Shown here piece after piece: positions 33,748 through 43,254 of a DNA stretch of 64,000 nucleotides. Both the position numbers and the translations under genes were made by a program. Numbering within the stretch: the first letter of the stretch is position 1; every line of letters starts with the position of its first letter. This DNA comes from CBDUEF01 sp018063485 (GTDB lineage Bacteria > Pseudomonadota > Alphaproteobacteria > Rhodobacterales > Rhodobacteraceae): NCBI GenBank assembly GCA_037045435.1, contig JBAOID010000018.1, forward strand, positions 62,001 to 126,000. The letters run 5' to 3'. A model generated the notes under the pieces. That model was not told the origin of the DNA. It saw nothing but the letters and a program-made list of their open reading frames with translations, and made no database searches.

Positions 33748-35515
33748 ATGGCGGATCAGGTGATCGAGCGGGCCAAGGCCAAGCAGGTTTCGGGATTGCG
33801 CGGCCTTGCGCCGTTCTTGCGTCCCTATCGTTTGTTGATCGTGGCTGCGGGACTGGCGCTGATCCTGACCTCTTCGGTGTCACTGATCCTGCCGATCGCG
33901 GTGCGCCGGGTGGTGGATAATTTCACTGCCGAAGAGGCGGGTCTGTTGGACAAGTATTTCGGTGCTGCAATGGCAATTGCCCTGTTGTTGGCGGTTGGCA
34001 CCGGGATACGCTATTACTTCGTGACCCGTTTGGGCGAGCGGGTGGTGGCCGACATTCGCCGCGCTCTGTTTGATCGGGTGATCGGCATGAGCCCGGCCTA
34101 TTTCGACAATATCATGACCGGCGAAGTGCTGAGCCGCATCACCACCGACACCACGCTGATCCTGTCGGTGATCGGCTCGTCGGTTTCGGTGGCGCTGCGC
34201 AACATCCTGACAACCGTCGGCGGGCTGGTGCTGATCGCGCTGACTTCGGCCAAGCTGACCGGCCTTGTGTTGTTGGTGGTGCCTGCGGTTGTGGTGCCGA
34301 TTGTGGTGCTGGGGCGACGGTTGCGGGTGCTGGGGCGCGAAAATCAGGACTGGATCGCGCAATCTTCGGGCATGGCGTCCGAGGCGCTGTCCTCGGTGCA
34401 GACCGTGCAATCCTTTACCCATGAGGGGCTGACGCGCGCGGATTTCGGCGCTTTGACCGAGAAATCCTTTCAATCGGCGAAAACCCGGATTCTGACGCGG
34501 GCGTTGATGACGGTGATCGTGATTTTCCTCGTGTTCGCCGGGGTGGTGGGCGTGATGTGGATCGGGGCGCATGATGTGCGCGCGGGCACCATGACGGTGG
34601 GCGAGTTGGTGCAATTCATCATCTATGCCGTGCTGGTGGCGGGTGCCGTTGGCTCGCTGTCGGAGATCTGGGGCGAATTGCTGCGCGCGGCGGGGGCGAC
34701 CGAGCGGCTGGTCGAGATTTTGGAGGCGACGGATCCGGTGCAAGACCCGGCCAGGCCGCGCGCGCTGCCGCGTCCGGTGCGCGGAGCGATTCATCTGGAC
34801 CATGTGGACTTTCGCTATCCGGCACGGCCCGACAGCCCGGCCCTGCATGATGTGCAACTTTCGGTGGCTCCGGGTGAAACCGTGGCGCTGGTGGGGCCTT
34901 CGGGGGCGGGCAAATCGACCGTTCTGCAACTGCTGATGCGGTTTTACGATCCGCAATCTGGGGCGATCCGGCTGGACGGGATTGATCTGCGCGAGATGAG
35001 CCGCGCCGATTTCCGGTCCTGTTTCGCGCTGGTGCCGCAAGATCCGGTGATCTTTGCAGGCTCGGCCCTCGACAATATCCGTTTTTCGCGTCCCGAAGCC
35101 TCTGAGGCCGAAGTTCAGGCGGCCGCCCGCGCCGCCGCCGCACATGAGTTCATCACAGCCTTGCCGCAGGGTTACAATACCTACTCTGGGCGAGCGTGGC
35201 GTGATGCTGTCTGGCGGGCAAAAGCAGCGGATTGCGATTGCGCGGGCGATCTTGCGCGACGCCCGTGTGCTGCTTCTTGATGAGGCCACCTCGGCACTGG
35301 ATGCCGAATCCGAACGCGCAGTGCAGGCGGCGGTGGAGCGGTTGTCCGAGGGGCGCACAGTGATCGTGGTTGCGCACCGCTTGGCCACGGTGAAACGCGC
35401 GGATCGAATTGTGGTGCTGGATCAGGGTGCAATTGTCGCCACCGGCACACATGACGAGCTGGTGACGCAAAACGGGCTCTATGCGCGGCTGGCAAAGCTG
35501 CAATTCACGGCATAA
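33748..35515 (+). CDS. ABC exporter with fused permease and ATPase (frame broken)
   Basis: A half-transporter of about 588 residues. Six membrane helices lie within residues 25-310 (LLIVAAGLALILTSSVSLIL, LVQFIIYAVLVAGAVGSLSE), followed by an ATPase with Walker A GPSGAGKST. After PQGYNTY the frame changes. The remaining LGERGVMLSGGQKQR (signature), VLLLDEATSALD (Walker B) and the H-loop VVAHRLATVKRADRI are in the next frame. One extra T near 35185 explains this, and the span is 3n+1. Homologues are MsbA/multidrug-like type-IV exporters. GAAAAGGAAAACGCA precedes the ATG. It is divergent from the hydrolase gene. Confidence 0.88.
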
Positions 35516-35628
35516 TCCCTGACGTTGCGTTTCTTTGCACCCAAAGGCTTGCGAGATGGCGGTAAACTTCGCATCCTTGAAGCCGGAGAACCCCTTGCAT
35601 CAAGATGAGGGGCGCAAGGGAGAATACC

Positions 35629-37524
35629 ATGGGAACTTTCGCATCTTTGGCGGATATCAAAGTGATCGAGGCGGAAATGCCTTGGGCCGAGCGCGATGTC
35701 GGCCACAGCATCTATGATTTCCTAAGCCGTACCCGCAACGCCCATGGCACCCGCAACGCGATCAGTTATCAGTTACTGTCGGGCCCAAAGGATGCCGCAC
35801 AAACCCTGACATGGAACGATCTGCATGCCCAGGTGACGCGGGCGGCGAACCTGTTTCGCAGCCTTGGTGTGGGCGAAAAGGATGTGGTGGCTTATGTGTT
35901 GCCCAATTGTCTGGAAGCCGCCGTTACCTTGCTGGCCGGGGCGGTGGCGGGGATCGTGAACCCGATCAACCCGCTGCTTGAGTCCGATCAGATCAGCTCG
36001 ATCCTGCGCGAAACCAATGCACGGGTTGTGGTGACGCTGCGCGCCTTTCCCAAAACCGATCTGGCGCAAAAGGTGGCTGAAGCGGTGCGCCATGCGCCCT
36101 CGGTGAAAACGGTGCTTGAGGTTGATCTGGTCCGCTATATGACGCCGCCGAAAAGCTGGATCGTGCCGCTGATCCGGCCGAAAAACCCCAGCATCCATTC
36201 TGCCGTGGTCAAGAATTTCAACGCCGAATCTGCGCGCCATTCCGGCGATAAACTGACTTTTGTCGATGGCAAAGCTGATCGTGTCGCTGCATTCTTCCAC
36301 ACCGGTGGCACCACCGGCATGCCGAAAGTGGCGCAACACAAGGCCTCGGGGATGATCTACAACGGCTGGCTTGGCGCGCGGCTGTTGTTTCGCGAAACCG
36401 ATGTGGTGATGTGCCCGCTGCCGCTGTTCCACGTCTTTGCCGCCTATCCGATCTTGATGTCGATGATCGCCTCCGGCGCGCATGTGGTGTTTCCAACCCC
36501 TGCGGGCTATCGCGGCGATGGCGTGTTTGACAACCTGTGGAAGCTGATCGAACGCTGGCGCTGCACCTATCTGGTGACGGTGCCGACGGCGCTTTCGGCG
36601 CTGATGCAGCGTCCGGTTGATGCCAATATCACCACCCTGCGCGGTGCATTCTCCGGTTCGGCCCCCTTGCCGATCGAGTTGTTCAAACGGTTCGAGAAAG
36701 AAACCGGCGTGCAGATTGTCGAAGGCTATGGGCTGACCGAATGCACCTGTCTGGTTTCGGTCAACCCGCCGGATGGAAACAAGAAAATCGGCTCCGTCGG
36801 GATACCTTTTCCCCATACCGAGGTGCGGATTCTGAAGGCCGACGGCAATGGCGGCTTTACCCACTGCGGGGTGGACGAGATTGGTGAGATCTGCGTCTCA
36901 AACCCCGGCGTGTTCGAAGGATCAACCTATACCGAGGTGGACAAGAACAAGAATCTGTTTGCCGAAATCCATTTCCTGCGCACCGGCGATCTGGGCAGGA
37001 TTGACGCCGAGGGCTATCTTTTCATCACCGGGCGGGCCAAGGATCTGATCATCCGGGGCGGCCATAATATTGATCCTGCGATCATCGAAGAGGCGTTGAT
37101 GGGCAATGATCAGGTGGCCTTTGTTGGTGCCATCGGCCAGCCCGATGCCCATTCCGGCGAACTTCCCTGCGCCTATGTCGAGTTGCGCAAAGGCGCGACC
37201 GTGACCGTTGATGAATTGATGACCTTTGCCAAAGAGCATATCCACGAACGCGCCGCTGTCCCGAAGCATATTGAAATCATGGACGAATTGCCGAAAACCG
37301 CCGTCGGCAAGGTGTTCAAGCCTGATCTGCGCCGCAGCGCCATCACCCGCGTGTTCAACGCGGCACTGGCCGAGGCGGGATCGCCGGCGCGGGTGGCGCG
37401 CGTGGTAGAGGACAAGAAGCGCGGGCTGGTAGCGCAGATTGAGTCCAACGGTCCGGCGAACAAGGATGCGCTGGCGGCGGTGCTGGGCCAGTTTGCCACC
37501 CCATGGGAGCTGTTGCCAGCCTGA
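35629..37524 (+). CDS. Acyl-CoA synthetase (AMP-forming)
   Basis: The 631-residue ANL-superfamily enzyme activates an acyl chain with ATP and CoA. Visible motifs are the P-loop HTGGTTGMPKVAQH, VEGYGLTECTCLVS, RTGDLGRIDAEGYLFITGRA, KDLIIRGGHNIDPAIIEEAL and the catalytic lysine region LPKTAVGKVFKPDLRR. The C-terminus is about 60 residues longer than short ANL members, as in a long 'acyl-CoA synthetase' group of proteobacteria. Chain length cannot be told. AAGGGAGAATACC precedes the ATG. A long hairpin follows the stop. Confidence 0.88.
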   Translation: MGTFASLADIKVIEAEMPWAERDVGHSIYDFLSRTRNAHGTRNAISYQLLSGPKDAAQTLTWNDLHAQVTRAANLFRSLGVGEKDVVAYVLPNCLEAAVTLLAGAVAGIVNPINPLLESDQISSILRETNARVVVTLRAFPKTDLAQKVAEAVRHAPSVKTVLEVDLVRYMTPPKSWIVPLIRPKNPSIHSAVVKNFNAESARHSGDKLTFVDGKADRVAAFFHTGGTTGMPKVAQHKASGMIYNGWLGARLLFRETDVVMCPLPLFHVFAAYPILMSMIASGAHVVFPTPAGYRGDGVFDNLWKLIERWRCTYLVTVPTALSALMQRPVDANITTLRGAFSGSAPLPIELFKRFEKETGVQIVEGYGLTECTCLVSVNPPDGNKKIGSVGIPFPHTEVRILKADGNGGFTHCGVDEIGEICVSNPGVFEGSTYTEVDKNKNLFAEIHFLRTGDLGRIDAEGYLFITGRAKDLIIRGGHNIDPAIIEEALMGNDQVAFVGAIGQPDAHSGELPCAYVELRKGATVTVDELMTFAKEHIHERAAVPKHIEIMDELPKTAVGKVFKPDLRRSAITRVFNAALAEAGSPARVARVVEDKKRGLVAQIESNGPANKDALAAVLGQFATPWELLPA

Positions 37525-37532
37525 TAGCATTT

Positions 37533-37580
37533 TGCGGTGCGACAGGATTTTTCATTTGCGAAAATCCCCGCTGCACCGCA
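37533..37580 (+). terminator. Long interrupted hairpin after the acyl-CoA synthetase gene
   Basis: TGCGGTGC pairs with GCACCGCA, and inside it GGATTTT pairs with AAAATCC, with small internal bulges. It lies just after the synthetase stop and 31 bp before the next ATG. No U-run follows, so it may act as an mRNA 3' end, attenuator or stability element. Confidence 0.45.
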
Positions 37581-37611
37581 CATTTGACCAAAAGATCAGG
37601 GGGACATTGGG

Positions 37612-38142
37612 ATGAAATCAGTTTTTGCGGCTTTGGCTTTTGCGGGCGCATTTGGCCTATGGGCCTTGCCGGTCGCGGCGGACTCGACATCGACCACCGT
37701 GTTTCAACACAAGCATTGGCAGGTTGAATATGTGCAGTGGGATGACGGCACTGCGGCCTGTTTGGGCGAAGTCTCTGCGATAAATGAAAGTTTCTCGATC
37801 TGGGTCTATCCAGACGCATCGGTGCGGATACAGTTTTACTCCAAGGCTTGGGAATTTGGTGACGCCAGCGACACCGCAAATCTTGAGGTGCAGATCGACC
37901 GACGCCGCAAATGGACCCTCACCGATGCCGAGCTGTACAAAAACTCGGTGCTGTTCAACCTGCCTGACAGTGATGAGGGGGTGAAATTCCTTGTTGAAAT
38001 CGCTGCGGGCACGCGGCTGTACCTGCGCAGCGAAGACGGCTCGCCGGTGCAGGATTATTCGCTGGCAGGCTCTCGCGCCTCGATGTCGGCCCTGATCGAA
38101 TGTGGCGATGCGCTGAAGACGCCGGGCAATCCGTTCAAATAG
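37612..38142 (+). CDS. Secreted protein of unknown function
   Basis: A 176-residue protein beginning MKSVFAALAFAGAFGLWALP followed by VAADS, a normal Sec signal peptide. The mature part is rich in Trp, Tyr and acidic residues (HWQVEYVQWDDGTAACLGEV, ESFSIWVYPDASVRIQFYSK). It has two cysteines (in AACLG and IECGD) that could form a disulphide. It may be a periplasmic beta-sandwich protein; I do not recognise the family. The ribosome binding site is AGGGGGACATTGGG. It converges on dtd with a 1-bp gap. Confidence 0.65.
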   Translation: MKSVFAALAFAGAFGLWALPVAADSTSTTVFQHKHWQVEYVQWDDGTAACLGEVSAINESFSIWVYPDASVRIQFYSKAWEFGDASDTANLEVQIDRRRKWTLTDAELYKNSVLFNLPDSDEGVKFLVEIAAGTRLYLRSEDGSPVQDYSLAGSRASMSALIECGDALKTPGNPFK

Positions 38143-38143
38143 G

Positions 38144-38587
38144 TCAAAGGTTTTCGGTATCCATCCAGATCGTGACCGGACCGTCATTGTTCAGCGCCAC
38201 ATCCATATCGGCACCGAAGATGCCTGTTTCGGTGGCGATGCCAAGGGCTGCGATCTTCGCCGCAAAGTACTCATACAGTCGTTTGCCTTCATCGGGGGCG
38301 GCTGCATAGGAAAAGCCGGGTCGGTTACCGCGCAGATCGGCGGCAAGGGTGAACTGGCTGATCACCAGCGCAGCACCGCCGGTATCCTTGAGCGAATGAT
38401 TCATCTTGCCCGCCTCATCCTTGAAAACCCGCAGCTTGGCGATTTTCTCGGCCAGCTTGTCTGCCGCCTCTTTGCTGTCGCCCAGCATGGCGCAAACGAA
38501 AATCAACAGGCCGGGGCCGATTTCGCCCACCAGCTTGCCATCCACAGAAACCTGTGCGCGTCTGACGCGTTGCAATACCGCCCTCAC
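38144..38587 (-). CDS. dtd: D-aminoacyl-tRNA deacylase Dtd
   Basis: Removes D-amino acids (and Gly from tRNA-Ala) mis-attached to tRNA. The 147 residues show VRAVLQRVRRAQVSVDGKLV, the catalytic SQFTL motif (ALVISQFTLAADL) and the Gly-cisPro motif region NNDGPVTIWMDT. The start is a GTG overlapping the upstream stop as GTGA. The longer frame begins five codons earlier inside the kinase gene, and the conserved N-terminus starts at this GTG. It is coupled to the PfkB kinase gene. Confidence 0.93.
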   Translation of the reverse strand: MRAVLQRVRRAQVSVDGKLVGEIGPGLLIFVCAMLGDSKEAADKLAEKIAKLRVFKDEAGKMNHSLKDTGGAALVISQFTLAADLRGNRPGFSYAAAPDEGKRLYEYFAAKIAALGIATETGIFGADMDVALNNDGPVTIWMDTENL

Positions 38588-39507
38588 AGCTCGTGCTCCC
38601 AAGGTGGATTGGCTCCGGCACGCGACACAGTGAAGCCCGCAGCACGGGTACCAAGGTTGAGCGCGGCCTGGATGGTAGCATCCGGCAGGGCGGCAAGTGC
38701 GGCTTTGCTCAGGGCCCCGGCCCGGTGCAGCTCTGCCAAAACCCCGGCATTGAACGTATCGCCCGCGCCCACGGTATCCACCACCGTCACGCGTTTTGCG
38801 GGCTCAAACAGGCTTTGCGCTGCGGTAAAGCCATGCGCGCCCTTCGCGCCTTCGGTGACAAGCACCAGCTTTGGCCCCTTGGTCAGAATTTGCCGCGCCA
38901 ATCTCGACATATCCCCCGCCCCCAGCAGCCAGTGCAAATCTTCATCCGACAGTTTCACGATATCGGCCCGCGCCAGCATCGCCTCGATCCGGGTGCGGTA
39001 GCGGGCCTCTTGGCCTGCAATGAAACCGGGGCGGATGTTGGGATCAATCATGGTGACGCGCGCGCCCGATTCACGCGCCTGCAAGGTGGCATAGGTGCTG
39101 GCGGCAGGGTCATGCACTAGGGAAATTCCACCGAAAAACAATGCCTTGACATCGGCGGGCAGGGTCGGCAGATCGGCCGGAGAAAGCATCCGCCCTGCGG
39201 TGCCCTCATCATAAAACGCATAGCTCGCCTGTGCGTTGACCAGTTTCACAAAGGCCAGGGTGGTGGGGCGATCCGAGCGCGCGCAATACCTCGTATCGAC
39301 GTTCGACCCCGCCAAACCATCCGCCAGAATCTCGCCCAGCAAGTCGGTGGAAAGCCCGGAAAAGAACCCGGTCGGCGCGCCCAATCTGCCCAAAGCGATG
39401 GCCGTGTTGAACACAGCGCCCCCCGGATAGGGCGCAAAGGCAGGCTCGCCCAGCGTCGATTGCCGCGGCAACATGTCGATCAGGGCCTCGCCACAGCACA
39501 GAATCAT
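38584..39507 (-). CDS. PfkB family carbohydrate kinase (fructokinase-like)
   Basis: A 307-residue sugar kinase with the ribokinase start MILCCGEALIDMLPRQ, the glycine-rich PGGAVFNTAIALGRLGAPTG, and the C-terminal PfkB signature VDTVGAGDTFNAGVLAELH (catalytic Asp in GAGDTF). The pattern is like fructokinases (2-keto sugars), but substrate assignment is tentative. A DPNIRPGF motif is also typical. It is upstream of dtd with overlapping stop and start. Confidence 0.85.
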   Translation of the reverse strand: MILCCGEALIDMLPRQSTLGEPAFAPYPGGAVFNTAIALGRLGAPTGFFSGLSTDLLGEILADGLAGSNVDTRYCARSDRPTTLAFVKLVNAQASYAFYDEGTAGRMLSPADLPTLPADVKALFFGGISLVHDPAASTYATLQARESGARVTMIDPNIRPGFIAGQEARYRTRIEAMLARADIVKLSDEDLHWLLGAGDMSRLARQILTKGPKLVLVTEGAKGAHGFTAAQSLFEPAKRVTVVDTVGAGDTFNAGVLAELHRAGALSKAALAALPDATIQAALNLGTRAAGFTVSRAGANPPWEHEL

Positions 39508-39567
39508 CGCACCCCCTCCGAACTTCGGCGGTAACTTACGGAGAAACCGCCTGTTGGCGCAAACGGT

Positions 39568-40530
39568 CTATGCGCTGAAATAACCCGCAAGATTGGCGCG
39601 GATGCGGTCCAGTGGCGTGGCTCCGGTCAGATCGGGCACAAATGGCTCGCCCGTGATCTTCTCATAGGCGCTGATATAGACTTGGCTGGTGGCCGCGATC
39701 ATCTCGGCGGGAATCTTGGGGATCGGATCAACATAGGGATCACAACGCGCCGCAACCCAGGATCGGATCACATCCTTGTCGAAACTCGGCGGGCGGCTGC
39801 CGTCGCGCAGTGCCGCCTCGTAGCCCGAGGCCAGCCAATAGCGGCTGGAGTCGGGGGTGTGGATCTCATCCGCCAGCAGGATCGCGCCGCTGTCATCGGT
39901 GCCAAATTCATATTTGGTATCGACCAGAATCAACCCACGCTCTGCCGCCATCCTTTGTCCGCGCGCAAACAGCGCCAGGGCCTTGGCCGACACCTCATCC
40001 CATTGCGCCTTCGTCAACAGCCCCTGTTCCACAATCTCCGCCGCCGTCAACGGCTCATCATGGCCACCGTCAAACGCCTTGGATGTCGGCGTGATGATCG
40101 CCGCAGGCAGCACCTGATTGTCGCGCAAGCCTTCGGGCAAGACATGTCCATACATCGCCCGCGCGCCGCGGCGATACTGCGTCAGGATCGAGGTGGAGGT
40201 CGTCCCCGCCAGATAGCCGCGCACCACCACTTCCACCGGCAGGATCGTCAACCGCTTGCCGATCACCACATTCGGATCGGGGTAGGAGATCACATGATTG
40301 GCACAAAGATCGGCGGTGTGGTCAAACCAGAACCGCGCGGTCTGGGTCAGCACCTGGCCCTTGAAGGGAATGGCGGCAAGGATGCGGTCAAATGCCGAAA
40401 TCCGGTCTGATGAGATCAAGATACGCCGCGCCGGTTCCGTGGCCGTTGCGGGCAGGTCATAACAATCGCGCACCTTGCCGAAATAGGGATTCGGCAGCTC
40501 TGCAATGCGGGCATGGTCTAGAACGCGCAT
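39568..40530 (-). CDS. purC: Phosphoribosylaminoimidazole-succinocarboxamide synthase, long form
   Basis: Purine pathway enzyme joining CAIR and aspartate. The 320 residues have the N-terminal GKVRDCYDL, RILISSDRISAFDRILAAIP, the motif LPVEVVVRGYLAGTTSTSIL, ATP-binding LILVDTKYEFGTDDSG and DEIHTPDSSRYW. The length and the ASSRYW-type C-terminus match the longer SAICAR synthetases seen in yeast and many alphaproteobacteria rather than the 237-residue E. coli type. A longer upstream frame is not supported. It is divergent from the CHAT gene, 155 bp away. Confidence 0.95.
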   Translation of the reverse strand: MRVLDHARIAELPNPYFGKVRDCYDLPATATEPARRILISSDRISAFDRILAAIPFKGQVLTQTARFWFDHTADLCANHVISYPDPNVVIGKRLTILPVEVVVRGYLAGTTSTSILTQYRRGARAMYGHVLPEGLRDNQVLPAAIITPTSKAFDGGHDEPLTAAEIVEQGLLTKAQWDEVSAKALALFARGQRMAAERGLILVDTKYEFGTDDSGAILLADEIHTPDSSRYWLASGYEAALRDGSRPPSFDKDVIRSWVAARCDPYVDPIPKIPAEMIAATSQVYISAYEKITGEPFVPDLTGATPLDRIRANLAGYFSA

Positions 40531-40685
40531 GGGGGCCTCGCTATGGTTTGGCCGGGCTATCGCGCGCAGCGGCGGCAGAGTCAACCGCGCCGCGTGCCCC
40601 ATGACAAATCGCGTCCTTTTGCGCGCGGCACTTGCCGGGTTGATCCTGCCGCGCTTAAGGTGGGCAAAGCTATCAAGGCGCGCTG

Positions 40686-43250
40686 ATGATGTCTTTCCGT
40701 GCGATGTTCCACCTCTTCGTCCTGCTGTGCGGTTTCGCGCTGTATTCCGGCATGGCGCAGGCGCAAAATGCGGGGCTGGAGCGGGCCGATCCTGAACTGG
40801 TGCGGGCGGCAAAGTCGGGCGATGTCGAAGCAGCCTATAATCTGGGGCTGGCATTGGCCAACCCGTGGCTTGAGCCGCAACTGCGCGAGGCGCTGCCGTG
40901 GTTTCAGCAGGCCTACCGCGATTCCAGGACCTTGGGCGATGATAAGGCCATGCTTGCGGGTGATACCGCCCTGATGCTCAGCCGGGTGCTGGCAGATTTG
41001 TCGGAAGTTCAGGGCGCGCTGGATCTGGCCGCCGAAGCCGAGCGCCGCTTTGGGGTTTTCGCCAAGGTCGAGCCGGGGGATCTGGCGCAATACAAGCTGG
41101 GAATATCGCTTGAAGATCAGGGGATTTTGCTGACGAATTTGTCGCGGTATGCCGAAAGTATCGTGTATTTTCAACGCGCGCGCTCGATTTATCTGATGCT
41201 GAAGGATGATGGCGCGGTTGCAAATTCATGGCTCAATCAGGGGTTGAACCATGAGCGCATGGGCGACTACCGCGCCGCGATTGACGCCTATTCCAATTCG
41301 ATTGACCTGTTCATCGCCTTGAACGGCGAGCAAAGTCGTGAGGTGGGCTATCTGGCCAATAATGTCGGCTGGGTCTTGGTGCAAATGAGTGATTTTGCCG
41401 AGGCGCGCAAATGGCTTGAGACTGCCCGAGATATCGTGACCCCGATCGACGGCAGTTTTTCTGCCAGCATGGGCTCAATTCGGATCAATCTTGGGATTGT
41501 GTCGCTGCGCGAAGGCAAATTCGATGAGGCGATTGAGTGGGGTATGAAGGCAATGCCGTTTCTGGCTGCCAATCGCAAACTGTCGCTGGATGATCAGCGC
41601 TGGAATTTCGAGATGCTGTCGCAGGCCTTTGCCGGCAAGGGCAATGTCGAACGTGCGATTTTCTTTGGCAAGATGGCGGTCAATGCCCAGCAGGAATTCC
41701 GCGCCAGCAACACCGTAAGCGGGGCCAAGGATGTTGAGGCCTCGCAGCGCGAATGGGCGCGGCTGTATAAGGATCTGGCCGATCTGCTGATCGGTCAGGG
41801 CCGGATTTCCGAGGCGCAGGCGGTGCTGAACATGGCCAAGGAAGAAGAGGTGTTCAACTTTCTGCGCCGGGATTCCAGTGCGAATCTGACGGAAACCCGC
41901 GCGGTTCTGACCTCGACCGAATTGGATGATGAGGCCAAGTTGTCCTTTCTGGCCGAGGCCCCGGTTGCCGCCGAAAAGGCACTGCAAGAGCTTGAGATCA
42001 AGCTGAACGACGGCACCGCCACCGCGGATGAGGAAAACCAGCTTTTCCTGCTGCAAGACGCGCTGCAAAAGGCCACTGATGATTTTGACGCCGCAGTAGC
42101 CGCTTTCCTTGCCGCCGCCCCGGCCGATCAACAGGCCGGGATGAAGGATCAGTTCGACGCCGTTGGCTCTTATCAATCCGTGCTGGCCGAGCTGCCGCGC
42201 AACACCGCAATCTTGCAAGTGGCGGCTTTGGAGGATGCGACGCATCTGTTCCTGACCCTTCCCGGTGTCACCCTTCATGCCGAGGTGGAAATCCCCCGCG
42301 CTGATCTCTCGCGTCTGGTGTTCGAGGCCTTGGATGCGGTGCAAAACATCGCCCCCGACGCCGATGAAAAGCTGGCAGCTCTTTATCAGGTGGTTTTCGC
42401 GCCCGTCGATCAGGCGCTGCGCGATGCAGGCAGCGAAGTGGTGATGCTGAACCTTGACGGCTTTCTGCGCTATGTCCCCTTTGCGGCGCTGAACGACGGT
42501 CAGGGCTATCTGGTCGAGCGTTACGCCTTCACCCTCTATTCCACCGCCGTGCCCACCCAATTCGACCGCGCCTCACGCGAGCCTGCGCAAACCGCGGGCT
42601 TTGGCGTGACGCTGGCGCATCCGGGATTTTCGGCGCTGCCGGGAGTGGCGGCGGAGTTGCGCACCATTTTCACGCCGGGGGTTCTGCTGGGCGAAACCGA
42701 GTTGGACGCGCAATTTGACGAGCGCAGCTTGAAGCGGGTATTGTTGAAAAAACCCAAGATTTTGCACATTGCCAGCCATTTCAGCCTGCTTCCCGGTCGG
42801 GAAAATGACAGTTTCCTGCTTCTGGGCGATGGCTCGCATCTGCCTTTGTCGAAAATCCGCAGCACAAGGGCGCTGCGGTTTCAGGGTGTTGATCTGCTGA
42901 CGCTTTCGGCCTGCCAAACCGCGCGGGGCGGCGATGGCGCGGAAATCGACGGCTTTGGCGCCACCGCGCAGCTTAACGGCGCGGGCGCGGTTCTGGCCTC
43001 GCTCTGGCCGGTGTCGGATGCCGCCACGCCCGAATTGATGCATGGTTTTTACGAAGGCATGATGGCGCAGGGGCTGGATAAGGCGGAATCGCTGCGTCTG
43101 GCCCAGTTGAAAATGCTGCATGGCGGTGAGGCCGGGGCAGGGGGTGAGCGTGCAGCCGTGGCGCTGGAAGGTGATACCGCCCTGGTCAGACAAGGCTTTG
43201 CCCATCCCTATTTCTGGTCGGCCTTCGTGCTGATGGGCAACTGGCTATAG
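40686..43250 (+). CDS. Periplasmic TPR-CHAT caspase-like protein
   Basis: An 854-residue protein with signal peptide FHLFVLLCGFALYSGMAQAQ. A long tetratricopeptide region follows (about residues 40-400: AAYNLGLALANPWLEPQLRE, AIDAYSNSIDLFIALNGEQS), then a coiled-coil-like stretch (about 420-480). The C-terminal CHAT protease domain (about 560-854) has the dyad in LHIASHFSL (His 698) and LTLSACQTARGG (Cys 743), plus PFAALNDG and GAGAVLASLWPVSD. CHAT proteins are clan CD cysteine proteases; a signal peptide would put this one in the periplasm. The target is unknown. It converges head-to-head, 4 bp, with a zinc-ribbon gene of the opposite-strand membrane cluster. Confidence 0.87.
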   Translation: MMSFRAMFHLFVLLCGFALYSGMAQAQNAGLERADPELVRAAKSGDVEAAYNLGLALANPWLEPQLREALPWFQQAYRDSRTLGDDKAMLAGDTALMLSRVLADLSEVQGALDLAAEAERRFGVFAKVEPGDLAQYKLGISLEDQGILLTNLSRYAESIVYFQRARSIYLMLKDDGAVANSWLNQGLNHERMGDYRAAIDAYSNSIDLFIALNGEQSREVGYLANNVGWVLVQMSDFAEARKWLETARDIVTPIDGSFSASMGSIRINLGIVSLREGKFDEAIEWGMKAMPFLAANRKLSLDDQRWNFEMLSQAFAGKGNVERAIFFGKMAVNAQQEFRASNTVSGAKDVEASQREWARLYKDLADLLIGQGRISEAQAVLNMAKEEEVFNFLRRDSSANLTETRAVLTSTELDDEAKLSFLAEAPVAAEKALQELEIKLNDGTATADEENQLFLLQDALQKATDDFDAAVAAFLAAAPADQQAGMKDQFDAVGSYQSVLAELPRNTAILQVAALEDATHLFLTLPGVTLHAEVEIPRADLSRLVFEALDAVQNIAPDADEKLAALYQVVFAPVDQALRDAGSEVVMLNLDGFLRYVPFAALNDGQGYLVERYAFTLYSTAVPTQFDRASREPAQTAGFGVTLAHPGFSALPGVAAELRTIFTPGVLLGETELDAQFDERSLKRVLLKKPKILHIASHFSLLPGRENDSFLLLGDGSHLPLSKIRSTRALRFQGVDLLTLSACQTARGGDGAEIDGFGATAQLNGAGAVLASLWPVSDAATPELMHGFYEGMMAQGLDKAESLRLAQLKMLHGGEAGAGGERAAVALEGDTALVRQGFAHPYFWSAFVLMGNWL

Positions 43251-43254
43251 CACC

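Noticed and set aside
33880..35388. 502-codon frame opposite the ABC exporter
   Set aside because: It is His/Arg/Gln-rich, as expected for the antisense of hydrophobic coding sequence; no start signals.
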